NCBI GenBank assembly: GCA_016183145.1
Contig: JACPFE010000763.1
Location: forward strand, 1 to 16,201
Direction of reading: 5' to 3'
Length of the DNA stretch: 16,201 nucleotides
Origin: Deltaproteobacteria bacterium
Lineage (GTDB): Bacteria > Desulfobacterota > Binatia > UBA9968
Under the pieces are notes generated by a model that ran no database searches, was not told the origin of the DNA, and worked only from the letters and a program-made list of their open reading frames with translations. The translations under genes were made by a program, and so were the position numbers. Shown here piece after piece: positions 6,185-13,311 of the stretch. Numbering within the stretch: position 1 is the first letter of the stretch; the number at the start of each line of letters is the position of its first letter.

Positions 6185-7183
6185 ATGAAAATATCACCTA
6201 CGACGTCTTTACCATGCGTGATAGTGTTCTTGATGGTCGCGATCCTGTTTGCTTCGCCGTGCTTGGCGCAGGAGAAAGTTCGCTTTCCCATCGGCGAGTC
6301 ATCCAAAACTTTGAGCTACGGGCCGCTCTGGGTAGCGGGGAAGATGGGCTTCTTTGAACGGGAGGGCTTGGAGGTGCCCATCGTTACCATGCGCGGCTCG
6401 CCGCTGACCATTCAAGCGTTGACCGCCGATTCCATCTACGTTGCCAATGCAACCGTAGACACGCTTATCAGCGCCTATGAGAAAGGGGCGGACATTACGA
6501 TGATCGGCGGGCTGATCAACGGCCTCGGTTTGAGCATGATCGGCGGCAAGGCATATAAATCCTACGCCGACCTGCGCGGCACGACGATTGGGACGCAAAC
6601 GCTGACGTCGGGAACCGGGTTCGCCCTTCGCCTCGTCCTCAAAGCTCATGGTCTTGAATATCCCCGCGACTACGCGCTCTTGAACATAGGCAGCGCGCCG
6701 GATCGCTATCGGGCGCTGACCTCGGGGCAGATCTCCTCCGCTCCGGTGGGAGTGCCCCTCGATCTCGTGGCCAAGCAGCAGGGCTTCAACATCATCGGCT
6801 ATTTCGCCGACGACCAGCCCAACTTCCAGTTCAACGTCTACATCGTCAAACGGTCCTGGGCCGAGAAGAACCGGCCGCTGGTCGTACGCTTCATGAAAGC
6901 GATGGCTTCAACGATGCGCTGGATGCTCGACAATCGCGAAGCCGCTTGCGCCTATCTGACAAAGGAAATGGCGATCAGTCTGGAGCATTGCCGCTATGCC
7001 TCGGAGTTTAATTGGAATAAGCGCATCTGGGACCGCAACGCCGATTTGAACGTCGAAGGCGTGCGCACGCTGATCAAAATCACCGCCGAGCAGGGAATCC
7101 TCAAAGAGCCTCTGCCGGAGCCGGGGAAGTACATGGATCCGAGCTACCTCAAACAGGCGTTGGCGGAGATCGGGAAGAAGTGA
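6185..7183 (+). CDS. ABC transporter substrate-binding protein 1 (SsuA/THI5-like)
   Basis: This 332-residue protein is an exported NMT1/THI5/SsuA-type periplasmic binding protein. Residues 1-28 form a signal peptide (hydrophobic from about 10, cleavage expected after CLA, before QEK). The mature part shows KTLSYGPLWVAGKMGFFERE (40-59), the family's first lobe opening, then IQAL, MIGGLINGLGLS, YADLRGTTIGTQTLTSG, GLEYPRDYALLNIG, YRALTSGQI and SWAEKNRPLVVRFMKAM. It is close to the protein at 13312 and more distant from those at 7228 and 15126. The ligand cannot be deduced; relatives bind sulfonates, pyrimidine precursors, aromatic acids and similar compounds. No permease or ATPase gene is in the window. 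ATG 6185 has AGGGAAGA just upstream. It probably heads a transcript with the next binding protein, 44 bases downstream. Confidence 0.9.
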   Translation: MKISPTTSLPCVIVFLMVAILFASPCLAQEKVRFPIGESSKTLSYGPLWVAGKMGFFEREGLEVPIVTMRGSPLTIQALTADSIYVANATVDTLISAYEKGADITMIGGLINGLGLSMIGGKAYKSYADLRGTTIGTQTLTSGTGFALRLVLKAHGLEYPRDYALLNIGSAPDRYRALTSGQISSAPVGVPLDLVAKQQGFNIIGYFADDQPNFQFNVYIVKRSWAEKNRPLVVRFMKAMASTMRWMLDNREAACAYLTKEMAISLEHCRYASEFNWNKRIWDRNADLNVEGVRTLIKITAEQGILKEPLPEPGKYMDPSYLKQALAEIGKK

Positions 7184-7222
7184 GGAGTGAGGGGTAAGGA
7201 GTTAGGAGAAAGGAGCAGGGAG
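7184..7222. repeat. Purine-rich simple repeat tract
   Basis: The short spacer between binding proteins 1 and 2 is built of degenerate GGAGTGAGG/TAAGGAG/AGGAGAA units. Its last element, AGGGAG (7217-7222), serves as the ribosome binding site of the following gene. The same kind of tract closes the window at 16131. Confidence 0.5.
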
Positions 7223-7227
7223 TGGCC

Positions 7228-8229
7228 ATGAATCCGCGAATACACTTAGCATGGGTGATGGGCTTGTTGGGCGTGATCATTGCGGCTCCTCGCGCGATTG
7301 CCCAAGACAAGATGAGCATAGGCCTCAGCTCGGTGAGCGCGCTGCACAGCGCCATGTGGGTCGCCGAGCAAAAGGGGTTTTACCGCAAGCATGGTATCGA
7401 AGCGGAGGTCATTGTTACCGGTCAGGGCGGCGTCGCGGGGATCAGCGCGCTGCTGGCTAACGATATTCAAATAGTGAGCTCGGCCGGAGACCTCCTGGTC
7501 GCTGCGGCATTGCGCGGTGGCGACACGGTGATGGCCGCCGGCGTGGTCAACAAAGGTTTGCAAAGAATCCTCACGAAACCGGAAATCAAAAGCCCGGCGG
7601 ACCTCAAGGGCAAACGGGTCGGCGTGACCCGCATCGGGGCGGTCTCGCATGTCGTGTTACAGATGATGTTGCAGCGCTGGAAGATGAGCCTCAACGATGT
7701 TCAGGTGATGCAGGTCGGCTCCTCGCCGAATATGCTCGTGAGCCTGGACAAAAACGGTATCGATGCCGCGGTGCTGACGATTCCATCGATGTTTGTCGCG
7801 GAGGATCGCGGTTATCGGGTATTGATCGACATGGCCGACACGGACATCTACTATCTGCACACGATGATCGGCACGACCCGCAACTACATCAAGGGAAACC
7901 GCGACAAGGTGGTGAGATTCCTCAAGGGTTTTCTCGAAGGGCTGGCCTACGTTAAACAAAACAAGAAGGAGAGCCTGGACATCGTCAAGAAAAAACTCCG
8001 CATCGGTCCGGAACAGGAACATAATCTGGAACGATCCGTAGAGCTTTTGAGCATGAAATACTACGAGCAGGTACCCTATCCGTCGCTGCGCGGCGTCGAG
8101 ACCGTGCTCGGTTTCGTCGAGAAAGACAATCCCAAAGCCAAAGGCGCCGACCCGAAATCCTTCGTCGACGACAGCCTGCTCCGGGAGATCGAGGCCAGCG
8201 GGTTTGTGAAAGCTCTCTACGCCAAATAA
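7228..8229 (+). CDS. ABC transporter substrate-binding protein 2 (SsuA/THI5-like)
   Basis: This 333-residue exported binding protein belongs to the same superfamily as its upstream neighbour but to a different subgroup, shared with the protein at 15126. The signal peptide covers about residues 1-25 (AWVMGLLGVIIAA core, cleavage after AIA, before QDK). Subgroup marks are SAMWVAEQKGFYRKHGIEAE, SAGDLLVAAALRGGD, SPADLKGKRVGVTRIGAVS and the C-terminal ADPKSFVDDSLLREIEASG with FVKALYAK. ATG 7228 is preferred over the in-frame GTG 7222 because AGGGAG at 7217-7222 stands five bases before it. Its pairing with binding protein 1 is repeated at 13312/15126, so the two subgroups may serve one uptake system or two related ligands. 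Ligand and cognate permease are unknown. Confidence 0.9.
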   Translation: MNPRIHLAWVMGLLGVIIAAPRAIAQDKMSIGLSSVSALHSAMWVAEQKGFYRKHGIEAEVIVTGQGGVAGISALLANDIQIVSSAGDLLVAAALRGGDTVMAAGVVNKGLQRILTKPEIKSPADLKGKRVGVTRIGAVSHVVLQMMLQRWKMSLNDVQVMQVGSSPNMLVSLDKNGIDAAVLTIPSMFVAEDRGYRVLIDMADTDIYYLHTMIGTTRNYIKGNRDKVVRFLKGFLEGLAYVKQNKKESLDIVKKKLRIGPEQEHNLERSVELLSMKYYEQVPYPSLRGVETVLGFVEKDNPKAKGADPKSFVDDSLLREIEASGFVKALYAK

Positions 8230-8336
8230 TCGTTCAAACCATTCGTGCCCGCTTAAAATAGTCGGCTTCATGCCCTTGACAGATCGACTGCCGCTTGACT
8301 AAGTAGAAATCAAAATAACCAAGGAGGCATAGAACC

Positions 8337-9176
8337 ATGGCAGCAACATTATGGAAGGACTATAAGACCGTTAAAGTCGAGAAAGAAGACGGGATCACCT
8401 GGTGCATTCTGAACCGGCCGGAGAATCGCAACGCGATGAATCCGCAGATGCACTACGACATGCTGGAGGCGATCACCGAGTTGGAGGTCGACAAGGACAC
8501 CAAGGTGCTGGTGATCACCGGCGCCGGGCCGAGCTGGTGCGCGGGGCAGGACCTGCGCGAGTATTTCCGCGGCACCGACGACAACGCGTTGGAACGGCGC
8601 AAAGCGAGCTGGGCCTCGCAAGAATGGCGCTGGCGCCGGCTGTTCTATTTTCCCAAGCCGACCATCGCCATGGTCAACGGCTTTTGCTTCGGCGGCGCGT
8701 TCACGCCGCTGATCGCCTGCGACTTCGCCATCGCGGCAGAGGACGCGACCTTCGGCTTGAGCGAAGTCAACTGGGGTATTTTCCCCGGCGGATTGGTGAG
8801 CCGCGTGTTGGCCGACGCCATGTGTTACCGCGACGCCATGTGGTACATCATGACCGGCGATCCCTTCGACGGCAAAAAGGCGGCTGAGATCAAGCTGGTC
8901 AATTATGCCGTGCCGAAAGATAAGCTGCGCGCGGAAACCGTCAGTCTGGCGCAAAAACTGATAAAAAAGAACCCGGCGGTTTTGCGCGCGGCGAAGGAAG
9001 TTTACAAGTATTGCCGCAACATGGATTACGGCCAGGCCGAGGACTATATGGGCGCCAAGGGCACGGCGCTGCGCTTTACCGATCCGGAAAGAGGCCGCGA
9101 GACCGGTATGAAGCAGTTCCTCGACGAAAAGACCTACCGGCCGGGGCTGGGGGAATATAAGCGGGACGCGAAGTAG
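8337..9176 (+). CDS. Crotonase, hydroxycinnamoyl-CoA hydratase/lyase-like
   Basis: This 279-residue enoyl-CoA hydratase/isomerase family enzyme resembles p-hydroxycinnamoyl-CoA hydratase-lyase of Pseudomonas throughout: YKTVKVEKEDGI (9-20), LNRPENRNAM (25-34), DLREYFR (72-78), KPTIAMVNGFCFGGAF (107-122), FGLSEVNWGIFPGGLVS (139-155), YIMTG (170-174) and GMKQFLDEK...PGL. Glu143 corresponds to the catalytic glutamate of that enzyme and the oxyanion-hole region is intact. Two positions differ from the Pseudomonas enzyme as I recall it: Ser123 is Thr and Tyr239, which contacts the phenolic ring, is Gly (EDYMGAK). The substrate may therefore not be a 4-hydroxycinnamoyl-CoA. AAGGAGG at 8321-8327 gives a strong ribosome binding site. 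The likely reaction is hydration, perhaps with retro-aldol cleavage, of an enoyl-CoA made by the dehydrogenase next door. Confidence 0.88.
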   Translation: MAATLWKDYKTVKVEKEDGITWCILNRPENRNAMNPQMHYDMLEAITELEVDKDTKVLVITGAGPSWCAGQDLREYFRGTDDNALERRKASWASQEWRWRRLFYFPKPTIAMVNGFCFGGAFTPLIACDFAIAAEDATFGLSEVNWGIFPGGLVSRVLADAMCYRDAMWYIMTGDPFDGKKAAEIKLVNYAVPKDKLRAETVSLAQKLIKKNPAVLRAAKEVYKYCRNMDYGQAEDYMGAKGTALRFTDPERGRETGMKQFLDEKTYRPGLGEYKRDAK

Positions 9177-9212
9177 GATAGAGAGCCCCGACGGGTCGAT
9201 CTATTAGAGGTC

Positions 9213-9281
9213 CGTCACTCCCGCGAAAGCGGGAGTCCAGCATCAGAAAGAATCTGGATTCCCGTTTGCACGGGAATGACG
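9213..9281. repeat. MITE/REP-like inverted repeat (GTCACTCC...GGAATGAC), copy 2
   Basis: The segment opens CGTCACTCCCGCGAAAGCGGGAGTCCAG (in two arms of one hairpin around CGAAAG) and closes with CTGGATTCCCG...CGGGAATGACG. It is the same family as 6037-6128, shorter in the middle. It lies between the crotonase and dehydrogenase genes and may form a strong RNA fold in a shared transcript. Confidence 0.78.
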
Positions 9282-9306
9282 CACTGTCTATGGAGCGATT
9301 GTTTAG

Positions 9307-10470
9307 ATGGATTTTAATCTCCCCGAAGAGCTGCAATTACTGAAGGAAACGGTCCGCAAATTCGTCGACCGAGAGCTGATCCCGATCGAGCGCGAGTGCC
9401 GGCCGGAAGGCGAGGATATGCCGGAGCAGTTCATCAAGCCGCTCCAGGAAAAAGCCAAGGCGATCGGACTCTGGCTGCTCGACGTGCCGCAGGAGTATGG
9501 CGGGGCGGGGCTGGACCTCCTGAGCCGCTGCGTGATCATGGAAGAGGTGGCGCGGACCGTCGCGATCCCGTTTCGCTACGCGCCGATCTTCGGCCCCGAA
9601 GTGCGGCCGGTGCTGTTTCACTGCAATGAAGAACAGAAGCAACGCTTTCTGTTTCCGGTCATTCGCGGCGAGAAGCGGATTTGCTTCGCGCAGACTGAGC
9701 CGGATGCTGGCAGTGACCCGGCGGGGATGAAAACCCGCGCGGTTAAAGACGGCAATCACTACGTCATCAACGGCACCAAGCGCTTCATCACCGGCGCGAA
9801 AACCGCCGACTACGCGCAGGTGATCGCGGTCACCGATCCCGAAAAAGGCGCCCGCGGCGGGGTGAGCTGTTTCGTCGTCGACATGAAGGCGCCGGGGGTG
9901 ACGCTGGAACGGCTGTGGCCGACGATGATGGGCGATACTCCCGGCGAGATTTATTTTGACAATGTGCGGGTGCCCGCCGCCGACATGATCGGCGGCGAAG
10001 GGCAGGGCTTCGCCATCGCGCAGAAATGGATCGAAGAGGGGCGCATCCGCGGCCACGGCGCGCGTCCCGTGGGCATTGCCTCGCGCGCCCTCGACATGAT
10101 GATCGAGTATTCCAAAGTCCGCACGACCTTCGGCCAGCCGCTCGCCAACCGCCAGGCGATCCAATTCATGATCGCTGACTCGGCGATGGAGCTGCACGTC
10201 TGCCGGTTGATGGTTTACGAGTGCGCCTGGCGCCACGACCGCGGCGAAGACATTCGCCAGCTCTCTTACATGACCAAGATTCAGTGCGCCGAGATGGCCG
10301 GCCGCGTGGTCGACCGCTCGATTCAAGTGCATGGCGGCCTTGGGTTGATGCGCGAGCTGCCGCTGGAGTGGTGGTACCGCCAGGTGCGCAGCATCCGCAT
10401 CACCGAAGGCACGCCGGAAGTTTTGCGCTGGCGACTGGCGCAGCACATTATTCGGAATCATAAGGGCTAG
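9307..10470 (+). CDS. Acyl-CoA dehydrogenase
   Basis: This 387-residue protein has the full length and three-domain plan of FAD-dependent acyl-CoA dehydrogenases, which introduce a 2,3-double bond into acyl-CoA and pass electrons to ETF. Visible motifs are the N-terminal helical domain (from DFNLPEELQ), VPQEYGGAG (60-68), the flavin and substrate signature CFAQTEPDAGSD (126-137), YVINGTKRFITGA (152-164), FGQPLANRQAIQFMIAD (275-291), VHGGLGLM (341-348) and ITEGTPEV (365-372). Glu367 occupies the position of the MCAD-type catalytic base. ATG 9307 has only a distant GGAG (about 12 bases upstream), so translation may be coupled weakly or the repeat upstream may matter. Substrate length cannot be told. 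Position between a crotonase and two CoA-transferases suggests one degradative route. Confidence 0.95.
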   Translation: MDFNLPEELQLLKETVRKFVDRELIPIERECRPEGEDMPEQFIKPLQEKAKAIGLWLLDVPQEYGGAGLDLLSRCVIMEEVARTVAIPFRYAPIFGPEVRPVLFHCNEEQKQRFLFPVIRGEKRICFAQTEPDAGSDPAGMKTRAVKDGNHYVINGTKRFITGAKTADYAQVIAVTDPEKGARGGVSCFVVDMKAPGVTLERLWPTMMGDTPGEIYFDNVRVPAADMIGGEGQGFAIAQKWIEEGRIRGHGARPVGIASRALDMMIEYSKVRTTFGQPLANRQAIQFMIADSAMELHVCRLMVYECAWRHDRGEDIRQLSYMTKIQCAEMAGRVVDRSIQVHGGLGLMRELPLEWWYRQVRSIRITEGTPEVLRWRLAQHIIRNHKG

Positions 10471-10494
10471 CCGGAGAAGCCGAATACGGTCGGG

Positions 10495-10646
10495 GATTGA
10501 GGATCGAGGATGGAGGATAGCAATTTCGATCTTCGATCCTCTATCTTCTATCCTCGGTTCGATTGTAAAAGCTCGAGGATGGAGGATTGAGGATGGAAGG
10601 TGGCGTTTTTCGATCCTCGATCCTCCATCTTCGATCCTCGGTTTGA
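10495..10646. repeat. Two tandem hairpins of GAGGATC/GAGGATG-type repeats
   Basis: The spacer holds two large inverted repeats. In the first, GATTGAGGATCGAGGATGG (from 10495) faces CGATCCTCTATCTTCTATCC (to about 10556). In the second, CTCGAGGATGGAGGATTGAG (from 10572) faces CGATCCTCGATCCTCCATC (to about 10640). The arms are built from roughly 10-base units of (T/C)GAGGAT(C/G)GA. The same unit occurs inside the start of the gene at 15126. Strong RNA hairpins here could separate expression of the dehydrogenase from that of the CoA-transferases. No poly-U run follows, so it is not a classical terminator. Confidence 0.72.
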
Positions 10647-10679
10647 TCAGTTTGCGAGAGAGTCAAAAGTAACCTTCCG

Positions 10680-11888
10680 ATGACTGACACGATCCAAACG
10701 ACATCATTGCTGCCCGGTTACCGCGTCCTCGATTTGACCTCTTCAATGGGCGCGCTGTGCGGCAAGATGTTGCGTGATCTCGGCATGGAGGTGCTCAAGA
10801 TCGAGCCGCCAAGCGGTGATCCGACCCGCGGCGAACCTCCTTTCGCCAAAGGCCACGCGCACGGCGAAGGTAGTCTCCGCTTCGCTTATCTCAACGCCGG
10901 CAAGCGTAGCGCCACCTTGGACGCCGCCAAACCGAGCGGGCGAAAGTTGCTGCTCGACTTGGTTGAGTGGGCGGATGTCGTGGTCGAAGATTTCGCGCCC
11001 GGCCAACTTGTCCAGTTGGGTCTCGGTTACGAGGCGCTGATCGAGCGGCAGAAAAAACTGATTCTGGTGTCGGTCAGCGGCTTCGGCCAGGACGGGCCCT
11101 ACGCGCATTTCAAAACTACCGATATCGTCGGCAACGCCATGGGCGGTTTGCTCTATATCAGCGGCGATCCGACGATGACGCCGTGCAATCCGCCGGAAAC
11201 CCAGTCGTACTATTACGCGAGTTTGTTCGCGGCCTACGGCGTGACGCTGGCGCTCTGGCAGCGCGAGACGCGCGGTATCGGCGCGTGGATCGACGCTTCG
11301 ATTCAAGCGAGCATGGCGTTGCACGAGCATGTCGCCTTCAATTACTCCGCCGAAGGGCGCGTGATGAAGCGCGCCGGTAGCCAGCACCAGCACAACGCGC
11401 CGGCGAACCTGTTCCAATGCAAGAACGGTTGGATCTCCCTGTTCGTCACGCAAAATCATTGGCCCATACTGCTCAAGGTTTGGGACAACCACGATCCCGA
11501 GTTGGACGATCCTAAATGGATCAACAGCAATTTGCGCCGGCAGCATGCCGACTATATCAACGCGCAAGTGACTTCCTTCACGTCGCGCTTCCTCAAGGAA
11601 GACCTCGCCGAACTGATGCAGAAGCATGGCATCCCCGGTTTGCCGGTCAATTCGCCGTCGGATTTCATGAAGGACCCACATATCCAGGCGCGAGGCTTTT
11701 TTGCCGAGGTCACCCATCCCGTACTCGGAACCTTCGCGCAGCCGGGCAGCCCGTTTATGGTCGACGGCAAACGCGGCGCGCCGGCCCCCGCGCCGCTGTT
11801 GGGACAGCACAACGAAGAGGTCTACTGCCGCGACCTTGGAATGACTGAAACTGATTTGGAAGTGTTAACGGCGCAGGGAGTGATATGA
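10680..11888 (+). CDS. Class III (CaiB/BaiF) CoA-transferase, copy 1
   Basis: This 402-residue protein belongs to the formyl-CoA-transferase-type family, which moves CoA between carboxylic acids through an aspartyl-CoA intermediate. It carries LPGYRVLDLTSSMGALCGKM (11-30), LRDLGMEVLKIEPPSGDP (31-48), LNAGKRSATLD (71-81), DVVVEDFAPG.....GLGY (99-117), SGFGQDGPYAHFKTTDIVG (133-151) and HGIPGLPVN in the C-terminal lobe. Asp148 (in TTDIVGNAMGG) aligns with the catalytic aspartate of the family. ATG 10680 lacks a clear ribosome binding site. Only 12 bases separate its stop from the next CoA-transferase, so the two are almost surely cotranscribed. It probably activates the acid degraded by the dehydrogenase and crotonase. 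The acid and CoA donor are unknown. Confidence 0.93.
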   Translation: MTDTIQTTSLLPGYRVLDLTSSMGALCGKMLRDLGMEVLKIEPPSGDPTRGEPPFAKGHAHGEGSLRFAYLNAGKRSATLDAAKPSGRKLLLDLVEWADVVVEDFAPGQLVQLGLGYEALIERQKKLILVSVSGFGQDGPYAHFKTTDIVGNAMGGLLYISGDPTMTPCNPPETQSYYYASLFAAYGVTLALWQRETRGIGAWIDASIQASMALHEHVAFNYSAEGRVMKRAGSQHQHNAPANLFQCKNGWISLFVTQNHWPILLKVWDNHDPELDDPKWINSNLRRQHADYINAQVTSFTSRFLKEDLAELMQKHGIPGLPVNSPSDFMKDPHIQARGFFAEVTHPVLGTFAQPGSPFMVDGKRGAPAPAPLLGQHNEEVYCRDLGMTETDLEVLTAQGVI

Positions 11889-11900
11889 TTCGGGATTATT

Positions 11901-13115
11901 ATGCCGAGCTCTAATCGCATACTCGAAGGCGTCCGCATCCTTGCCTTCACCACCGGTTACGCCGGGCCTTATGCCGGCAGGTTGCTGGCGAACTACGGCG
12001 CGGAGGTGATCAAGATCGAATCGAAAAAAGGCGGCCTCGACACCTTCCGCCATTACGGCCAGCACAAAGACATCGATGCGGCGCCGCGCTTTATCGAGTG
12101 CAACCTCGGTGTGCGCTCGATGGCGATCAACCTAAAGCATCCGACCGGCGCGCGGCTGATCCGCGAGCTCGCCGGAAAAGCGGACGCGATTCTACAGAAT
12201 TTCCGTCCCAGGGTGTTGGATAAATTAGGCTTGGGCGACGACGTGCTCAGAAAAGCTAATCCTAAACTTGTGATCGTAAAGCTGCCTGGCTTTGGCTCGG
12301 AAGGGCCCAAGAGCGGCTATGGCACATGGGGGTTTAATCTCACGGCGTTCTCCGGCATGACTTATCTTTGGAATCATCCTGAGCAGGACCGTCCCATTGG
12401 CAGCCAGGGCGTCTATCCTGATCACTTGGGTTTCGTCATGGGGCCGACGCTGATGGTCGCCGCGCTACTCAATAGCCGGCGCACCGGCAAGGGCGTGACC
12501 GTCGATCTCGCGCAGATCGAAGGCACCGCCTACGCGCTCGGCGCGACCTACCTTGAAACTTCGGTCAACAGCGACGATCCAAAGCCGAAGGGCAATCACT
12601 ACGCTGTGGCGGCGCCCCATGGCTGCTTCGCTTGCCAAGGCGAGGACCGTTGGTGTGTGATCTCGGTGCGCGACGATAATGAATGGCAAAGCTTCTGCCA
12701 TGTCATCGGCAGGCCCGAGTTGGTCGGGGATGCGCGTTTTGCGGACGCGCAATCGCGCTTGGATCACAGGGCTGAGCTCAATGCGATTGCGCAGCAGTGG
12801 ACAGAGAGCAGAAGCGCGGAAGAGGTAATGAATCAATTGCAAGCCGCCGGGGTCCCGGCGGGGGTCGTCCAGACCGGCGCCGATCTCTTGAAGGACCCGC
12901 AACTGCGTCATCGCAATTATTTCGCATCCTTCGGTGATTCGCTCATCGGCCCGTTTGAAATCCCGCGCAGCGGTATTTTATTTCAGAGCATGGCCGAGGA
13001 TCCGCTCCGATTGCCCAATCGCTTAGGCGCCGACAACGATCAGATTCTCGGCGAACTGCTGGGCTACGATCAAGCGGCCATCGAACAGTGGCGCGCGGAG
13101 GAGGTTCTGACGTAA
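11901..13115 (+). CDS. Class III (CaiB/BaiF) CoA-transferase-like protein, copy 2
   Basis: This 404-residue protein has the same fold as its upstream neighbour but low similarity to it. Blocks are LEGVRILAFTTGYAGPYAGR (8-27), LLANYGAEVIKIE (28-40), NLKHPTGARLIREL (77-90), DAILQNFRPRVLDKLGL (95-111), PGFGSEGPKSGYGTWGFN (129-146), and LQAAGVPAGVV...LLKDPQL in the C-terminal half. In my alignment the position of the catalytic Asp is Gly144 (YGTWGFNLTAFSG), so it may be inactive alone, use another residue, or form a heteromer with copy 1; two-subunit CaiB-type enzymes such as BbsEF are known. ATG 11901 is used; an ATG overlapping the upstream stop opens only a nine-codon frame. The ribosome binding site is weak, consistent with translational coupling. 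Confidence 0.9.
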   Translation: MPSSNRILEGVRILAFTTGYAGPYAGRLLANYGAEVIKIESKKGGLDTFRHYGQHKDIDAAPRFIECNLGVRSMAINLKHPTGARLIRELAGKADAILQNFRPRVLDKLGLGDDVLRKANPKLVIVKLPGFGSEGPKSGYGTWGFNLTAFSGMTYLWNHPEQDRPIGSQGVYPDHLGFVMGPTLMVAALLNSRRTGKGVTVDLAQIEGTAYALGATYLETSVNSDDPKPKGNHYAVAAPHGCFACQGEDRWCVISVRDDNEWQSFCHVIGRPELVGDARFADAQSRLDHRAELNAIAQQWTESRSAEEVMNQLQAAGVPAGVVQTGADLLKDPQLRHRNYFASFGDSLIGPFEIPRSGILFQSMAEDPLRLPNRLGADNDQILGELLGYDQAAIEQWRAEEVLT

Positions 13116-13205
13116 CCTGTCCGAGATGAAAAATAGATCCGGTTTCACAGTGGCCTCACATGATTGAATGAAGCTTGGGCAATTCTCGCTGAAGTTGGTT
13201 TCTAA

Positions 13206-13292
13206 CCCTCGCCCTTTGGGAGAGGGAAGGGTGAGGGAATCCGGCGTGCCGCATACGCCCTCACCTCTATCCTCTCCCAGAAGGAGAGGAGG
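13206..13292. repeat. Palindromic intergenic repeat (CCCTCGCCC...GGGTGAGGG type)
   Basis: CCCTCGCCCTTTGGGAGAGGG is followed by AAGGGTGAGGG (to 13237), then the inverse CCCTCACCTCTATCCTCTCCC (from 13258) and AAGGAGAGGAGG. The two halves form a long imperfect hairpin. It is the same family as at 2150, 3376 and 14376. It occupies most of the 196-base spacer before binding protein 3. An in-frame ATG at 13168 would translate this repeat and is not used. Confidence 0.65.
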
Positions 13293-13311
13293 CAAGCCAG
13301 CGGAGGATTAT

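Noticed and set aside
7181..7183. TGA stops of other genes (7181, 11886, 15094, 16128) as further Sec codons
   Set aside because: The proteins already have complete family lengths, no conserved sequence follows, and no hairpin like that at 1847 is present.
8276..8305. TTGACA at 8276 (before the crotonase) and at 14365 as promoters
   Set aside because: No acceptable -10 box lies at 16-18 bases from either; only the -35 half matches.
9337..10461. 374-residue minus-strand open frame opposite the acyl-CoA dehydrogenase
   Set aside because: It is a His/Arg/Ala-rich complement of a clearly conserved dehydrogenase with no domain of its own.
10495..10646. CRISPR-like array in the GAGGAT repeats
   Set aside because: Units are about 10 bases, contiguous, degenerate and arranged as inverted arms, with no spacers of constant length.
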